From contig JBAOHZ010000009.1 of the NCBI GenBank assembly GCA_037045225.1, positions 3,892,001 through 3,956,000 on the forward strand: DNA of 64,000 bases. Reading direction: 5' to 3'. The stretch is from Nitrospira sp. (GTDB taxonomy: Bacteria; Nitrospirota; Nitrospiria; Nitrospirales; Nitrospiraceae). Position 1 is the first letter of the stretch; each line of letters opens with the position of its first letter. Positions 15,489 to 23,923 of the stretch are shown one piece after another. A program made the position numbers and the translations under genes. The notes beneath the pieces were generated by a model. The model saw only the letters and a list, made by a program, of their open reading frames with translations. It did no database searches and was not told the DNA's origin.

Positions 15489-17302
15489 GCATCTTTCACG
15501 ACAACCTCAATCGGCTGGCTAGGCGAGATCAGCCGCTCGCCGCGGCAGTGAAGGCGTCTGCCGGGGGAGTGCTCGCAGTCGAATCCTCCCGGAGCGGAGT
15601 TCCTTCCGCACGCCGTTCAGGCCGGTGGGTTCACAGTGCGTATGATCCACTGCGCGAAGCGGAAACCTGGGCCCACACTCAGGCAGCGGCTTGCAGGGAA
15701 GGTGAAACCGTCGTCGTCGCCGGAGTCGGACTGCTGTACCACGTCGAGGCACTTCGGAAACAACTCTCGTCGGATATCGTCGTGGCGGTGGTGATCCCCG
15801 ACCTCGATGAATTTCATGATGTGCTCGTAGCGCGGCCGCTTGACGCGTGCAGTGACAACATTCTCTGGCTGACCGGAACACCGGTCCACATCGCCGAAAC
15901 ATTGAGCCGGACGGGACGTCCCGTACGCTGCCTCTCCTATACTCCGGCGGCACAGGCCGACTCGACCTTTCACCGCGCCTTCGAAGAGGCCTTGCGTCGC
16001 GGCATTGCCAGTCAGGCGGGGGGCCAGCTCACGATTGCGCTCGTCGGACCGATTTACGGAGGCTCGCTCCCGATTGCGCGTTATGTGAAACGAGCGCTGG
16101 AAACGCTCGGCCACAAGGTGCAGTGGATCGATCACAGCGTACACGCGTCAAGTTATGAGGTGATGGGGGCTCTCAAGGACGTACGCAACCGTCAAATGAT
16201 GCAAGGTCGTTTGGCGGAAGTGTTGAGCCAATGGACCGTGGCTTCTCTGGCGGAGTCACCTCCTGATCTCGTGTTATCTCTCGCGCAGGCCCCGTTGACG
16301 TTGCCCGTCCTCGAACATCTCCGCAAGAAGAAGTTTCTGACAGCGATGTGGTTCGTGGAGAATTATCGCCACCTCACTTATTGGCAACAGATGGCGCCCG
16401 GGTATGAATACTGGTTTGTGTTTCAACAGGGAGCCTGTCTGGACGCCTTCCGCCAGGCCGGCGCACGACAGGTCAGTTTCCTGCCCATGGCCGCGGATCC
16501 TGAGCTGCATCGACCGCTGGATCTATCGCCGGAAGAGCGAGCAATTTATGGTGCGGATCTCTCCTTCGTCGGTGCGGGTTATGCGAATCGTCGGCACCTC
16601 TTTCCGGCGCTTCTTGGCCATCCCTGGACCTTCAAGATCTGGGGTAATGAGTGGGAGGGGGCCGAGGATCTCCGGTCCGTTGTGCAACGCAATGGTGCGC
16701 GGATCGACACGGACACCTGTATGAAGGTGTTCAATGCGACAACCCTCAATCTCAACCTCCATTCGACGACCGGCGCAGGGCTTGATCCCCAGGCGGATTT
16801 TGTAAATCCTCGCACCTTTGAGCTGGCCGCCTGTGGGGCGTTTCAGTTGGTCGATCATCGATCCCAATTACCGGACTTCTTCACCGACCGAGAGATGATC
16901 TCGTTTCGTGACTTCGGTGACGTTCCCGGATTGGTAGAGCAGTGGCTGGGAGATGCGGCGGCTCGACGAGCCATAACCGATGCCGCCCGCACACGCGTGT
17001 TGAATGCTCATACCTACGTGCATCGGATGCGAGACCTGTTGGCGCAGATCGGATTGTCGCAGCCAGATAGAATCGGGGCCGTGCTCCGAGGTGATCGACA
17101 ACAGGAAACATTGTTGACGCGTTGCGCCGGGGATGCTCCGCTCGAAGCGCTGCTGAAGGCGTTTCCCGCCGGGCAGCGGGTCGAGTTAAAGGATGTGGCG
17201 GCACACATTCGCCGCAAGGGCCCGACGGCCACACTGGATCGCGAAGAATTGATGCTCTTAATGTTGGATGAATACCGTAGCGAAACGCGGGACCTCTTAT
17301 GA
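15485..17302 (+). CDS. CgeB-type glycosyltransferase with Maf-like N-terminus
   Basis: The 605-residue protein has two parts. The N-terminal third contains HSAYDPLREAETWA and VVAGVGLLYHVEAL, a pattern resembling the N-terminus of motility accessory factor (Maf/DUF115) proteins. From about residue 180 it is a GT-B enzyme of the CgeB/DUF3880 kind (LVGPIYGGSLPIARYVKRAL; AMWFVENYRH; NPRTFELAACGAFQLVDHR). ATGA coupling at 15485 joins it to the upstream GT9 gene; an upstream in-frame start at 15443 would sit inside that gene. Its place beside the flagellin operon suggests it glycosylates flagellin. The Maf resemblance is a by-eye reading. Confidence 0.85.
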   Translation: MSIFHDNLNRLARRDQPLAAAVKASAGGVLAVESSRSGVPSARRSGRWVHSAYDPLREAETWAHTQAAACREGETVVVAGVGLLYHVEALRKQLSSDIVVAVVIPDLDEFHDVLVARPLDACSDNILWLTGTPVHIAETLSRTGRPVRCLSYTPAAQADSTFHRAFEEALRRGIASQAGGQLTIALVGPIYGGSLPIARYVKRALETLGHKVQWIDHSVHASSYEVMGALKDVRNRQMMQGRLAEVLSQWTVASLAESPPDLVLSLAQAPLTLPVLEHLRKKKFLTAMWFVENYRHLTYWQQMAPGYEYWFVFQQGACLDAFRQAGARQVSFLPMAADPELHRPLDLSPEERAIYGADLSFVGAGYANRRHLFPALLGHPWTFKIWGNEWEGAEDLRSVVQRNGARIDTDTCMKVFNATTLNLNLHSTTGAGLDPQADFVNPRTFELAACGAFQLVDHRSQLPDFFTDREMISFRDFGDVPGLVEQWLGDAAARRAITDAARTRVLNAHTYVHRMRDLLAQIGLSQPDRIGAVLRGDRQQETLLTRCAGDAPLEALLKAFPAGQRVELKDVAAHIRRKGPTATLDREELMLLMLDEYRSETRDLL

Positions 17303-18975
17303 GCAAGCGTGTCCTTCTGATCAATATCACCCGCATGGGCGATCTCGTGCAGATGGGCACGTTGCTGCAACGGTTACAGCACGAATGGCCTGGCGCCGCC
17401 GTCGATCTGGTCGTGGATTCACGGTTTGCTCCGATCGCGAAACTGCTGCCGCACCTCCGCCATATCATCGACTACGACTTTCATCGGCTCGTCGACGAGA
17501 GTCGCGCGCAAGTGCAGGATGTGGTGGCCCTCTACCGCGGTATGACCGAGTGGGCGGCGCCGTTGCTGGAGTCTGGATATGACCGGGTCGTCAATCTGAC
17601 ATTCAATCGACGGAGCGGGCTGCTGGCTTCCTACGTCGGTGCCAAAGACCTTCGCGGTATTTCAGCCCCGAAGGACGGCGATGTCACGATTCATAATCCC
17701 TGGATGGCGTATCTCACGGATGTACACAATCAGCGTCGGTTCAATCACTTTAATCTGGTAGATATTTACGCGTTAGGCGGGAGCGGGACCGGACCGTTTG
17801 CGCCGTTGACGCTCAACATCCCTGCGAACACCGCGCAATGGGCGCGTGAATTTCTCGCCGCACAGGGTGGGCAGGAGCTGCCCTGGATGGCGGTTCAGGT
17901 CGGCGCCAGTGATCCGATGAAAGCCTGGCGGCCAGAATTATTCGGGCAGACCTTGGCCGCTCTCAGCCGGCAGACACAGGTCGGCTATGTGTTGATCGGA
18001 ACGGAAGCGGAACGCAAAGCGATTGACGCCGCACAAATTGCGTTTCGCCAGGCGGGTGGCTGCGCCCCCCTGTGCAACGCGGTCGGGCGTACGACGTTGC
18101 CGCAACTCGCCGCCGTGCTCGCACAATGCCGACTGTTGTTGACCAACGACACCGGCCCCATGCATCTGGCCGTCGGTGTGGGCATTCCAGTCGTGGACCT
18201 CTCAGTCGGGCATGTCGATTTTCGCGAGACTGGCCCCTACGGCCCCGGTCATTGGATGGTGCAACCGGAGATGAGCTGTGCCCCGTGTGGCTTCGATGAG
18301 GTCTGCTTACACCACGCCTGCAAGGATCGGCTTGTCCCGGAGCAGATCGCGATGCTGTGTCTGCACGTGCTGACCGGCGCTGACTTTCCTGCACGAACGA
18401 CAGGTATCAGAATCTACCGCTCCCGAGTCGATGAGGACGGTTTGGGAGGGACGGAACTTTATGCCGGCCGGGAGGATGCACTGGTCAGATGGTACGGCCG
18501 TTTCTGGCGTCGGTTCTGGTATGAACAGTTTACCGGCCAGCCAAGTCTGGTGCCGATGGATCCGGAACCTTCCCCCGATCGGGTGGAGGTTCTCGCCCTG
18601 CTGGAGCATCTCACTCCGCTCGCAGCCAAGCTCGTCTCACAGGCTGAAGAGTTGGTTCGTCTGACAGGGAAACGACCGTTGCCGATTCAAAGCCTTCAAG
18701 CGTCACATCAGAATGAGAACAGGGCACGACAGGCGATCGTCGCGCTCAGTTTGCAGTCTCCGGCGACCGCGTCCCTGGCCGTGGCTCTGGTGAGGGATAC
18801 GCACAATGACGACGGGCAGGGGCTCACTGATATGGCGCAATCCCGTCTGGCCTCCTATCGGCGCTGGCAGAAACGGCTATTGCTGGTCGCATCCAGTTTC
18901 CGTTCGTTCAACAACCCACAGGGAGTCGTCGCTTCAACACAAGGACGGCCTCTTTCCATGGTCCGTTCGGCGTAA
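17299..18975 (+). CDS. GT9 (heptosyltransferase-family) glycosyltransferase with C-terminal extension
   Basis: The 558-residue protein begins LLINITRMGDLVQMGTLLQRL, the GT9 N-terminus, and has NDTGPMHLA and ETGPYGPGHW in the donor-binding half. These are followed by the cysteine segment CAPCGFDEVCLHHAC that many GT9 proteins carry. After about residue 370 there is a roughly 190-residue extension with no recognised domain, longer than the usual family length near 350. It overlaps the CgeB-type gene by ATGA. It is the last glycosyltransferase before the flagellin region and is likely in the same transcript. Confidence 0.87.
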   Translation: MSKRVLLINITRMGDLVQMGTLLQRLQHEWPGAAVDLVVDSRFAPIAKLLPHLRHIIDYDFHRLVDESRAQVQDVVALYRGMTEWAAPLLESGYDRVVNLTFNRRSGLLASYVGAKDLRGISAPKDGDVTIHNPWMAYLTDVHNQRRFNHFNLVDIYALGGSGTGPFAPLTLNIPANTAQWAREFLAAQGGQELPWMAVQVGASDPMKAWRPELFGQTLAALSRQTQVGYVLIGTEAERKAIDAAQIAFRQAGGCAPLCNAVGRTTLPQLAAVLAQCRLLLTNDTGPMHLAVGVGIPVVDLSVGHVDFRETGPYGPGHWMVQPEMSCAPCGFDEVCLHHACKDRLVPEQIAMLCLHVLTGADFPARTTGIRIYRSRVDEDGLGGTELYAGREDALVRWYGRFWRRFWYEQFTGQPSLVPMDPEPSPDRVEVLALLEHLTPLAAKLVSQAEELVRLTGKRPLPIQSLQASHQNENRARQAIVALSLQSPATASLAVALVRDTHNDDGQGLTDMAQSRLASYRRWQKRLLLVASSFRSFNNPQGVVASTQGRPLSMVRSA

Positions 18976-19020
18976 CAGTAGCGGCGGACCCGTGCCGAAC
19001 TTTTCTAAAGGAGTCTGATT

Positions 19021-19563
19021 ATGCATATCACCCTTGATGGCGAACAATTGCAGGTCCCGGATGAGGCCTCTCTGCTGAACGCACTGGCCGTTCTGAGCGA
19101 CGAGGCACATGCTCGGCACCGCATTGTGACGTCTCTGACAGTGGGAGGAAGATCCGTCAGCGATCGTGATTTGACGTCTGTGTTTCTCAACCAGCCAGCC
19201 CATGCCGCGGGTGCGATACAGGCTGTGTCGCAGTCGTTACACACCATCATCACCGATGCCAAGCAAGCGATCACCCGTTTTGCAACTCAACTACGGGTCG
19301 ACGGGCAGGGTTTGCTGACTCCGTTGCGCTCGGGGATCGGCCAGGTGGCCAGCATCGATGCCTGGCTCGGGCGTCTGGCTGACTACACCGAGATGCTGGA
19401 AGCCGGGCATGCCCAGGGCGTCGAGGGGCTCAGTTCGGCCCCGTTACTGCCGTGGATCCAGGAACTCTTAGGGGCACGAACCAACACGGACGCCATCCGT
19501 GTCGCCGATCTCCTGGAATATGAATTATTGCCTCGGCTCGCCGACACCAGTATCGCTGCCTAG
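19021..19563 (+). CDS. Unknown protein between glycosyltransferases and flagellin
   Basis: I do not recognise this 180-residue protein. It lacks a signal peptide or membrane segment. The first 60 residues alternate short beta-like stretches (MHITLDGEQLQV; TSLTVGGRSVSDRDL); the remainder is predicted helical with a run of hydroxylated and Ala residues. A strong ribosome binding site (AAAGGAG) precedes ATG 19021, so it is translated in its own right. Lying between the glycosyltransferase genes and the flagellin promoter, it may be an accessory factor for flagellin modification or filament assembly; that is positional inference only. Confidence 0.75.
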   Translation: MHITLDGEQLQVPDEASLLNALAVLSDEAHARHRIVTSLTVGGRSVSDRDLTSVFLNQPAHAAGAIQAVSQSLHTIITDAKQAITRFATQLRVDGQGLLTPLRSGIGQVASIDAWLGRLADYTEMLEAGHAQGVEGLSSAPLLPWIQELLGARTNTDAIRVADLLEYELLPRLADTSIAA

Positions 19564-19641
19564 TGTTCATTCGTGTCGGATATGGGTCAGCAGCATGGAA
19601 TGCCTCCCGTTGCAGATATTTCCTGTTCATCTTGAAGCACT

Positions 19642-19668
19642 TAAGTCTTCCCGATGGGTGACCGATAA
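19642..19668 (+). promoter_or_regulatory. Sigma-28 (FliA) promoter of the flagellin operon
   Basis: TAAGTCTT (19642-19649), an 11-base spacer and ACCGATAA (19661-19668) match the flagellar sigma-28 consensus TAAAGTTT-N11-GCCGATAA with four mismatches and exact spacing. Transcription would begin near 19676, giving a leader of about 120 bases before the flagellin ATG. No sigma-54 site was found in the same interval. Confidence 0.82.
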
Positions 19669-19798
19669 GGACACATCAATAGGGTAACAAGGCGCAGGAG
19701 GGATGGGCGCACATTCTTTCGAAACCTGGTTCCCACCTCGTTGGCACGGACGCCGGCGATCTCGGTAGTAGTGAGACAGCTTCAGGAGGAAGTACGTC

Positions 19799-20626
19799 AT
19801 GGCATTAGTAGTCAATACCAACGTTGCGTCTCTGGCAGCCCAGCGGAACCTTGCGATCAACCAAGCCCAATTGGGCCGTTCAGTCGAACGGTTGTCGTCG
19901 GGCTTGCGGATTACCCGTGCGGCGGATGACGCCGCCGGATTGGGCGTGTCCGAAACCTTGCGGGCGCAGATCCGCAGTATCAATCAGGCTAATCGAAATG
20001 CCGGAGACGGTATCAGCTTGACGCAGGTGGCGGACGGTGCTGCGGCAACGATCGGAAGCCTGCTGTCTCGTATGCGTGAGCTGGCGACGCAGTCTGCCAG
20101 CGGAACTCTCGGAACGACCGAGCGGTCGTATCTGGATCAGGAGTTTGTTTCGTTGCGTTCGGAAATCGACCGCATCGCTACGACGACGGAATATAACGGT
20201 CAGCCGCTTCTGAGTGGAAGCAGCAATACCTTTGAAGTCTTCATCGGCTTCAAGAGTGGATCGGGAAATTCGTTGAATGTGGCATTGGCCGATCTCGACG
20301 TCGCGGCGGTCGGATTGACCGGTGCGAGTGTGTCGACGGCAGTAGCGGCTCAAAGCATGCTCGCGAATATCGACAGCGCGATCAGCGCGGTGGCAACCGC
20401 CCGTGCGAACTACGGGTCGCTTCAAAGCCGGTTCGAAGTCGCGATCCAGAACTTGACGGTCACGGCTGAGAACTTTACCGCAGCGGAATCTCGGATTCGA
20501 GACGCGGACATTGCCCAGGAAACATCTGTGTTCACGAAGAACCAGATCCTCACCCAATCCGGCATCGCGATTTTGGCGCAAGCCAATTCGCTGCCACAGC
20601 AAGCGTTGGCGCTGCTGCGAGGATAA
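19799..20626 (+). CDS. fliC: Flagellin
   Basis: The 275-residue protein has the conserved flagellin ends: an N-terminal D0/D1 helix region (VVNTNVASLAAQRNL; LSSGLRITRAADDAAGLGVS) and the C-terminal helix (RIRDADIAQETSVFTKNQIL, then QSGIAILAQANSLPQQALALL). Only about 100 residues separate these, so the exposed D2/D3 domains of larger flagellins are missing. The short Ser/Gly/Thr-rich middle (for example SGSSNTF and KSGSGNS) offers O-glycosylation candidates, consistent with the adjoining glycosyltransferases. AGGAGG precedes ATG 19799, and a sigma-28 promoter lies about 130 bases upstream. Confidence 0.96.
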   Translation: MALVVNTNVASLAAQRNLAINQAQLGRSVERLSSGLRITRAADDAAGLGVSETLRAQIRSINQANRNAGDGISLTQVADGAAATIGSLLSRMRELATQSASGTLGTTERSYLDQEFVSLRSEIDRIATTTEYNGQPLLSGSSNTFEVFIGFKSGSGNSLNVALADLDVAAVGLTGASVSTAVAAQSMLANIDSAISAVATARANYGSLQSRFEVAIQNLTVTAENFTAAESRIRDADIAQETSVFTKNQILTQSGIAILAQANSLPQQALALLRG

Positions 20627-20639
20627 GGTCACAACCGGC

Positions 20640-20670
20640 GGGTAGCCCTTCCCTCGGGGGAGGGCTACCC
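20640..20670 (+). terminator. Strong hairpin after flagellin
   Basis: GGGTAGCCCT pairs with AGGGCTACCC and the stem continues with CCC/GGG around a tiny loop, 14 bases after the flagellin stop. There is no T-tract, and flaG starts 25 bases later. It may attenuate read-through or protect the flagellin mRNA 3' end, so that flagellin is made in excess over flaG-fliD-fliS. Confidence 0.6.
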
Positions 20671-20694
20671 ACGGATTGGCCCTAGGAGGGCAAT

Positions 20695-21054
20695 ATGGTT
20701 CACGAAGTTTCGAATCACAAGGACCTTCCCGCAACGGCTGTCCATGCGAGCCAGAACGGGCCTGAACACCCCGTTGAACGGAAAGTGGAGGCCAAATCCC
20801 CTGAGCCCCAGCCCGTGTCGGCTGAGGATAAAGAGAAGGATCTGAAGCAGGCTCTGTCCCGCGTGCGGGAGGTGTTTCAGAAGGCAAACTCCAGACTGGA
20901 GTTTAGTGTCGATCCGGATCTTGATCGGGTGGTCGTGAAGGTGATGGACGGGGAATCAGGTACTGTAATCCGCCAGATTCCGCAGCAGGAAGTCATCGAC
21001 CTTGCGAAAAGACTGGAAACGCCGACGGGGCTACTCCTGCATCACAAGGTGTGA
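20695..21054 (+). CDS. flaG: FlaG-family flagellar protein
   Basis: The 119-residue protein has a charged, disordered N-terminus (about 1-45) and the compact FlaG C-terminal domain: FSVDPDLDRVVVKVMDGESG followed by VIRQIPQQEVIDLAKRLE. FlaG proteins influence filament length and are normally encoded between flagellin and fliD, as here. CTAGGAGGG precedes ATG 20695. It is separated from flagellin only by the hairpin at 20640-20670, so expression depends on read-through or a weaker internal promoter. Confidence 0.9.
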   Translation: MVHEVSNHKDLPATAVHASQNGPEHPVERKVEAKSPEPQPVSAEDKEKDLKQALSRVREVFQKANSRLEFSVDPDLDRVVVKVMDGESGTVIRQIPQQEVIDLAKRLETPTGLLLHHKV

Positions 21055-21081
21055 CGGACTTCACGACATGAAAGGGAAGTC

Positions 21082-22473
21082 ATGGCGATTAGTTTCGGCG
21101 GGTTAGGCAATGGTGTGGACTTTGGCCAAGTCGTCTCCGAGTTGGCCAAAGTCCAACGCCTGCCCATCGACGCATTGACGGCGAAGAAGAAAGACCTGCA
21201 AACCAAACTGACTGATTATGGGGCGCTCGGCAACAAGCTCCTGGCCTTGCAGAGCGCTGCGAATGCTCTCCGGCTGCCGAGTACCTTCGATCGATCTACC
21301 AGCGTCGTCAGCGACGAGACGGTGTTGACCGCTCAAGCCGGCGCAGGAGCGGCGACCGGCAGCTATACAGTGCAAGTTACTCAGTTAGCTAAAGCCAACC
21401 AAATTGCAAGCAAGGCCGCCAAAGCGGTCTCGGGCACCACCGAGGTGGTTTCGAGCGGTGCGGGCACCTTTACCTTTCGAGTCGGGAGCGGAGCCGATCA
21501 AACGGTCAGCCTCAGCGCCGGCGCCACACTCGACGATCTCCGTTCGGCAATCAACGATCTGGGAGCCGGTGTCACCGCCTCCGTGATCAATACCGGCACA
21601 GAAGCGAGTCCGGCCTACCGCATGACATTGACCGCAACTTCCTCGGGCGCTGCCAATACCATCACCGTGGTGGCCGATACGACCACTCTTGATTTTACGA
21701 ACGCGAGCGGAACGGGCGGCAACGATACGCTGCAGGCAGGGCAGAATGCCATTGTCGTGATCGGGGATCCCGACCAAACCACGATATCCATTGAACGCGC
21801 CAGTAACGTAATCACCGATGCGATTCCTGACGTCACCCTCACACTGAAATCAAAAACCGTCACGACTCCCCAGGCGGAGCCGGTCACGGTGAACGTCACC
21901 AGCGATCCCGCGAGCGTGAAGACCAATATCAAAAGTCTCGTGACCGCGTACAACGATATCGTGAAGTTCGTGAACGATCGGACCGGATACGACATCACGA
22001 CGAAGACCGGCGGCATCTTCTTCAACGAAGGCACCGCGAAAAATGTCCTGAGTCAGTTGCGCACCGCCGTCTCGGGAGAGGTCGGTGGACTTTCCACCTA
22101 CAAGACGCTTGGTGAGGTCGGATTTAAAACGGAGCGCGACGGGACCCTCACTATCGACGACGCCAAATTGGACTCGGCGATGGCCGGCAATTATGCCGCC
22201 ACTCGGGCCTTGTTCGTGACGCAGACAACCTCGAGCGGCATCGCAGACCGTATCGTGAAGGCAGTCGATTTCCTCGACAGCGTCGACAGTGGCGCCTTCA
22301 CCATTCGAAAAAACTCCATCACCAGTCAGATCAGCAGGCTCACCAATGAAATCGGTCGCAAGGAAGATATTGCCTCGCAATATGAGGAGCGGCTGCGATT
22401 GCAGTTCGCCTCATTAGACGGATTATTACAAAAACTCCAGTCCCAAACCAGCGCCCTCAAGGCGCTCCAATAG
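21082..22473 (+). CDS. fliD: Flagellar filament cap protein FliD (HAP2)
   Basis: The 463-residue protein matches FliD: an N-terminal domain (GLGNGVDFGQVVSELAKVQR; residues 1-100), a beta-rich Thr/Ser-heavy middle (about 100-290), and a C-terminal helical domain ending in a coiled coil (QYEERLRLQFASLDGLLQKL). It caps the growing filament and guides flagellin folding. Order flaG-fliD-fliS is the standard one. AAAGGGAAG precedes ATG 21082. Confidence 0.95.
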   Translation: MAISFGGLGNGVDFGQVVSELAKVQRLPIDALTAKKKDLQTKLTDYGALGNKLLALQSAANALRLPSTFDRSTSVVSDETVLTAQAGAGAATGSYTVQVTQLAKANQIASKAAKAVSGTTEVVSSGAGTFTFRVGSGADQTVSLSAGATLDDLRSAINDLGAGVTASVINTGTEASPAYRMTLTATSSGAANTITVVADTTTLDFTNASGTGGNDTLQAGQNAIVVIGDPDQTTISIERASNVITDAIPDVTLTLKSKTVTTPQAEPVTVNVTSDPASVKTNIKSLVTAYNDIVKFVNDRTGYDITTKTGGIFFNEGTAKNVLSQLRTAVSGEVGGLSTYKTLGEVGFKTERDGTLTIDDAKLDSAMAGNYAATRALFVTQTTSSGIADRIVKAVDFLDSVDSGAFTIRKNSITSQISRLTNEIGRKEDIASQYEERLRLQFASLDGLLQKLQSQTSALKALQ

Positions 22474-22488
22474 TCGAATAAGGTCACC

Positions 22489-22881
22489 ATGATCGCTACG
22501 GCAGCCAACGCTTACCAACAGACGCAAGTCATGACCGCCAATCGGGTGCAATTGATCGTCCTGCTGTATGATTCTGCGATTCAATCGATGGAACTGGCCC
22601 GGGAAGCCATTTTGACGAACAACTATAAAGATAAGGCCCGTTTTCTCGACCGCAGCATCGCGATTGTCGGGGAACTGTCCAGCGTCCTGGATTTCGAGCG
22701 AGGCGGAGAAATTGCGGTGTCGTTGCACCGGTTGTACGACTACATGGTGCAGCAATGTATTCAAGCCAACCTTCGGCATAACGGCAAGCATCTGGATGGG
22801 CCGATCCGTTGCCTGACCACCCTGCGGGAAGGCTGGCAAGTGGTCGCGCGGCAAGAAGCGGTGCCCCATGTCGGCAGCTAG
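22489..22881 (+). CDS. fliS: Flagellin export chaperone FliS
   Basis: This 130-residue all-helical protein has the FliS signature: an early AYQQTQVMTA motif, LIVLLYDSAIQSMELAREAI, and a C-terminal helix. FliS binds the C-terminal helix of flagellin in the cytosol and prevents premature polymerisation. It starts 15 bases after fliD and overlaps the next gene by 14 bases. Confidence 0.94.
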   Translation: MIATAANAYQQTQVMTANRVQLIVLLYDSAIQSMELAREAILTNNYKDKARFLDRSIAIVGELSSVLDFERGGEIAVSLHRLYDYMVQQCIQANLRHNGKHLDGPIRCLTTLREGWQVVARQEAVPHVGS

Positions 22882-23212
22882 TCCCTCCACTACCGTTTCT
22901 CTTCACGATCGTCGCTCCATTGAGCGGCTCACAATCCAAGCGCTGGAGGCCGCCCGCGCCGGCGACTGGGATCAAGTCGACGCGTGTTATAGCGCACGTG
23001 GAATCAGTCTAGCCGCATGCATGCTCGATCGCACATTTGCACAACGTCTTCTGAGCGTGGACGAAGAAGTTCGGAAGGCCATTGTGGTAGCTCAAGCGGG
23101 GATCTCCGGGTTATTGGCCGAGGCCGCCCAGGTGAAACGGCATCTACGCCAATTACGTGAAAATAGCGGACAACTAGCCTCTGACAGTGTAACGATACAC
23201 CGAGAAGCCTGA
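22868..23212 (+). CDS. FliT-like flagellar chaperone (by position)
   Basis: The 114-residue protein is predicted to be helical (LTIQALEAARAGDWDQVDAC; LRQLRENSGQL) with no signal or membrane segment. It resembles FliT in size, helical make-up and position directly after fliS, with which it overlaps by 14 bases. FliT binds FliD and escorts it to the export gate. Sequence conservation of FliT is poor, so the assignment rests mostly on context. Confidence 0.65.
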   Translation: MSAASPSTTVSLHDRRSIERLTIQALEAARAGDWDQVDACYSARGISLAACMLDRTFAQRLLSVDEEVRKAIVVAQAGISGLLAEAAQVKRHLRQLRENSGQLASDSVTIHREA

Positions 23213-23268
23213 GGACCGTAGGGTCAGAGAGCCAGGCTCACTCGTGACTTTCACTGTAGAGGTTTGGC

Positions 23269-23880
23269 ATGACGCCTTCACCTGACCGACACGCTCAACG
23301 CCCACACAAAGACATTGACAATGACGAGCGGCGCGAATGGCTTCGCATCGACGACCGCTTGCTGCTTGAGTATCGTCGCTACGACGAGCCGGCCGAGGCC
23401 ATGAACGCCCACCTTGCTCCGGCGACAGAAGACACCATCGCCACCGCAGTCTCAAAGCCAACTCTTGACCTGCTGGTTCGGGGAGGGGAGACCTTTGCTG
23501 GCTCTCCGTTATTACCCTGGGTGTCGAAAATCGACTGGATGCTGGAGACGATTCTCAAGGCCTTGGTCAAGAGTCACCCAGGCAGTGTGGCCATCGCACG
23601 ACTGACCGATGTCGACATCAGTGCCGGCGGGCTTGGTTTCGATACGCCGCGCGAGTTTCAGGCGGATGACCTCTTGATGCTGAAGATCATCTTGCCCCCA
23701 TTCAGTATGATCGAGGCAACGGCGCGCATCATCCGAGTGGGCCGGCCCGAAAAAGGCACGACCGGATTTCATGTCGCGACGCAGTTTATGGAATTGGGTG
23801 CTGACGAGCAGGAGCTGATTATCCGGCATATTCTTCAGGTGCAAGCCGAACGCCTGCGGGCGAGAAAAGCGGCGCACTGA
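23269..23880 (+). CDS. PilZ-domain protein
   Basis: The 203-residue protein has an N-terminal segment beginning RREWLRIDDRLLLEY, and a C-terminal beta-barrel with DVDISAGGLGFDTPREF (residues about 115-131), the D/NxSxxG motif of PilZ domains that binds cyclic di-GMP. The upstream RxxxR motif is not clear: the arginines around RREWLR may serve. Placed between the filament genes and the MinD-like gene, it is a candidate c-di-GMP-responsive motility regulator. Confidence 0.82.
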   Translation: MTPSPDRHAQRPHKDIDNDERREWLRIDDRLLLEYRRYDEPAEAMNAHLAPATEDTIATAVSKPTLDLLVRGGETFAGSPLLPWVSKIDWMLETILKALVKSHPGSVAIARLTDVDISAGGLGFDTPREFQADDLLMLKIILPPFSMIEATARIIRVGRPEKGTTGFHVATQFMELGADEQELIIRHILQVQAERLRARKAAH

Positions 23881-23923
23881 GACTCCGGCGACGCATGGAA
23901 ACATCTTAGGAACGCACGCGAGT

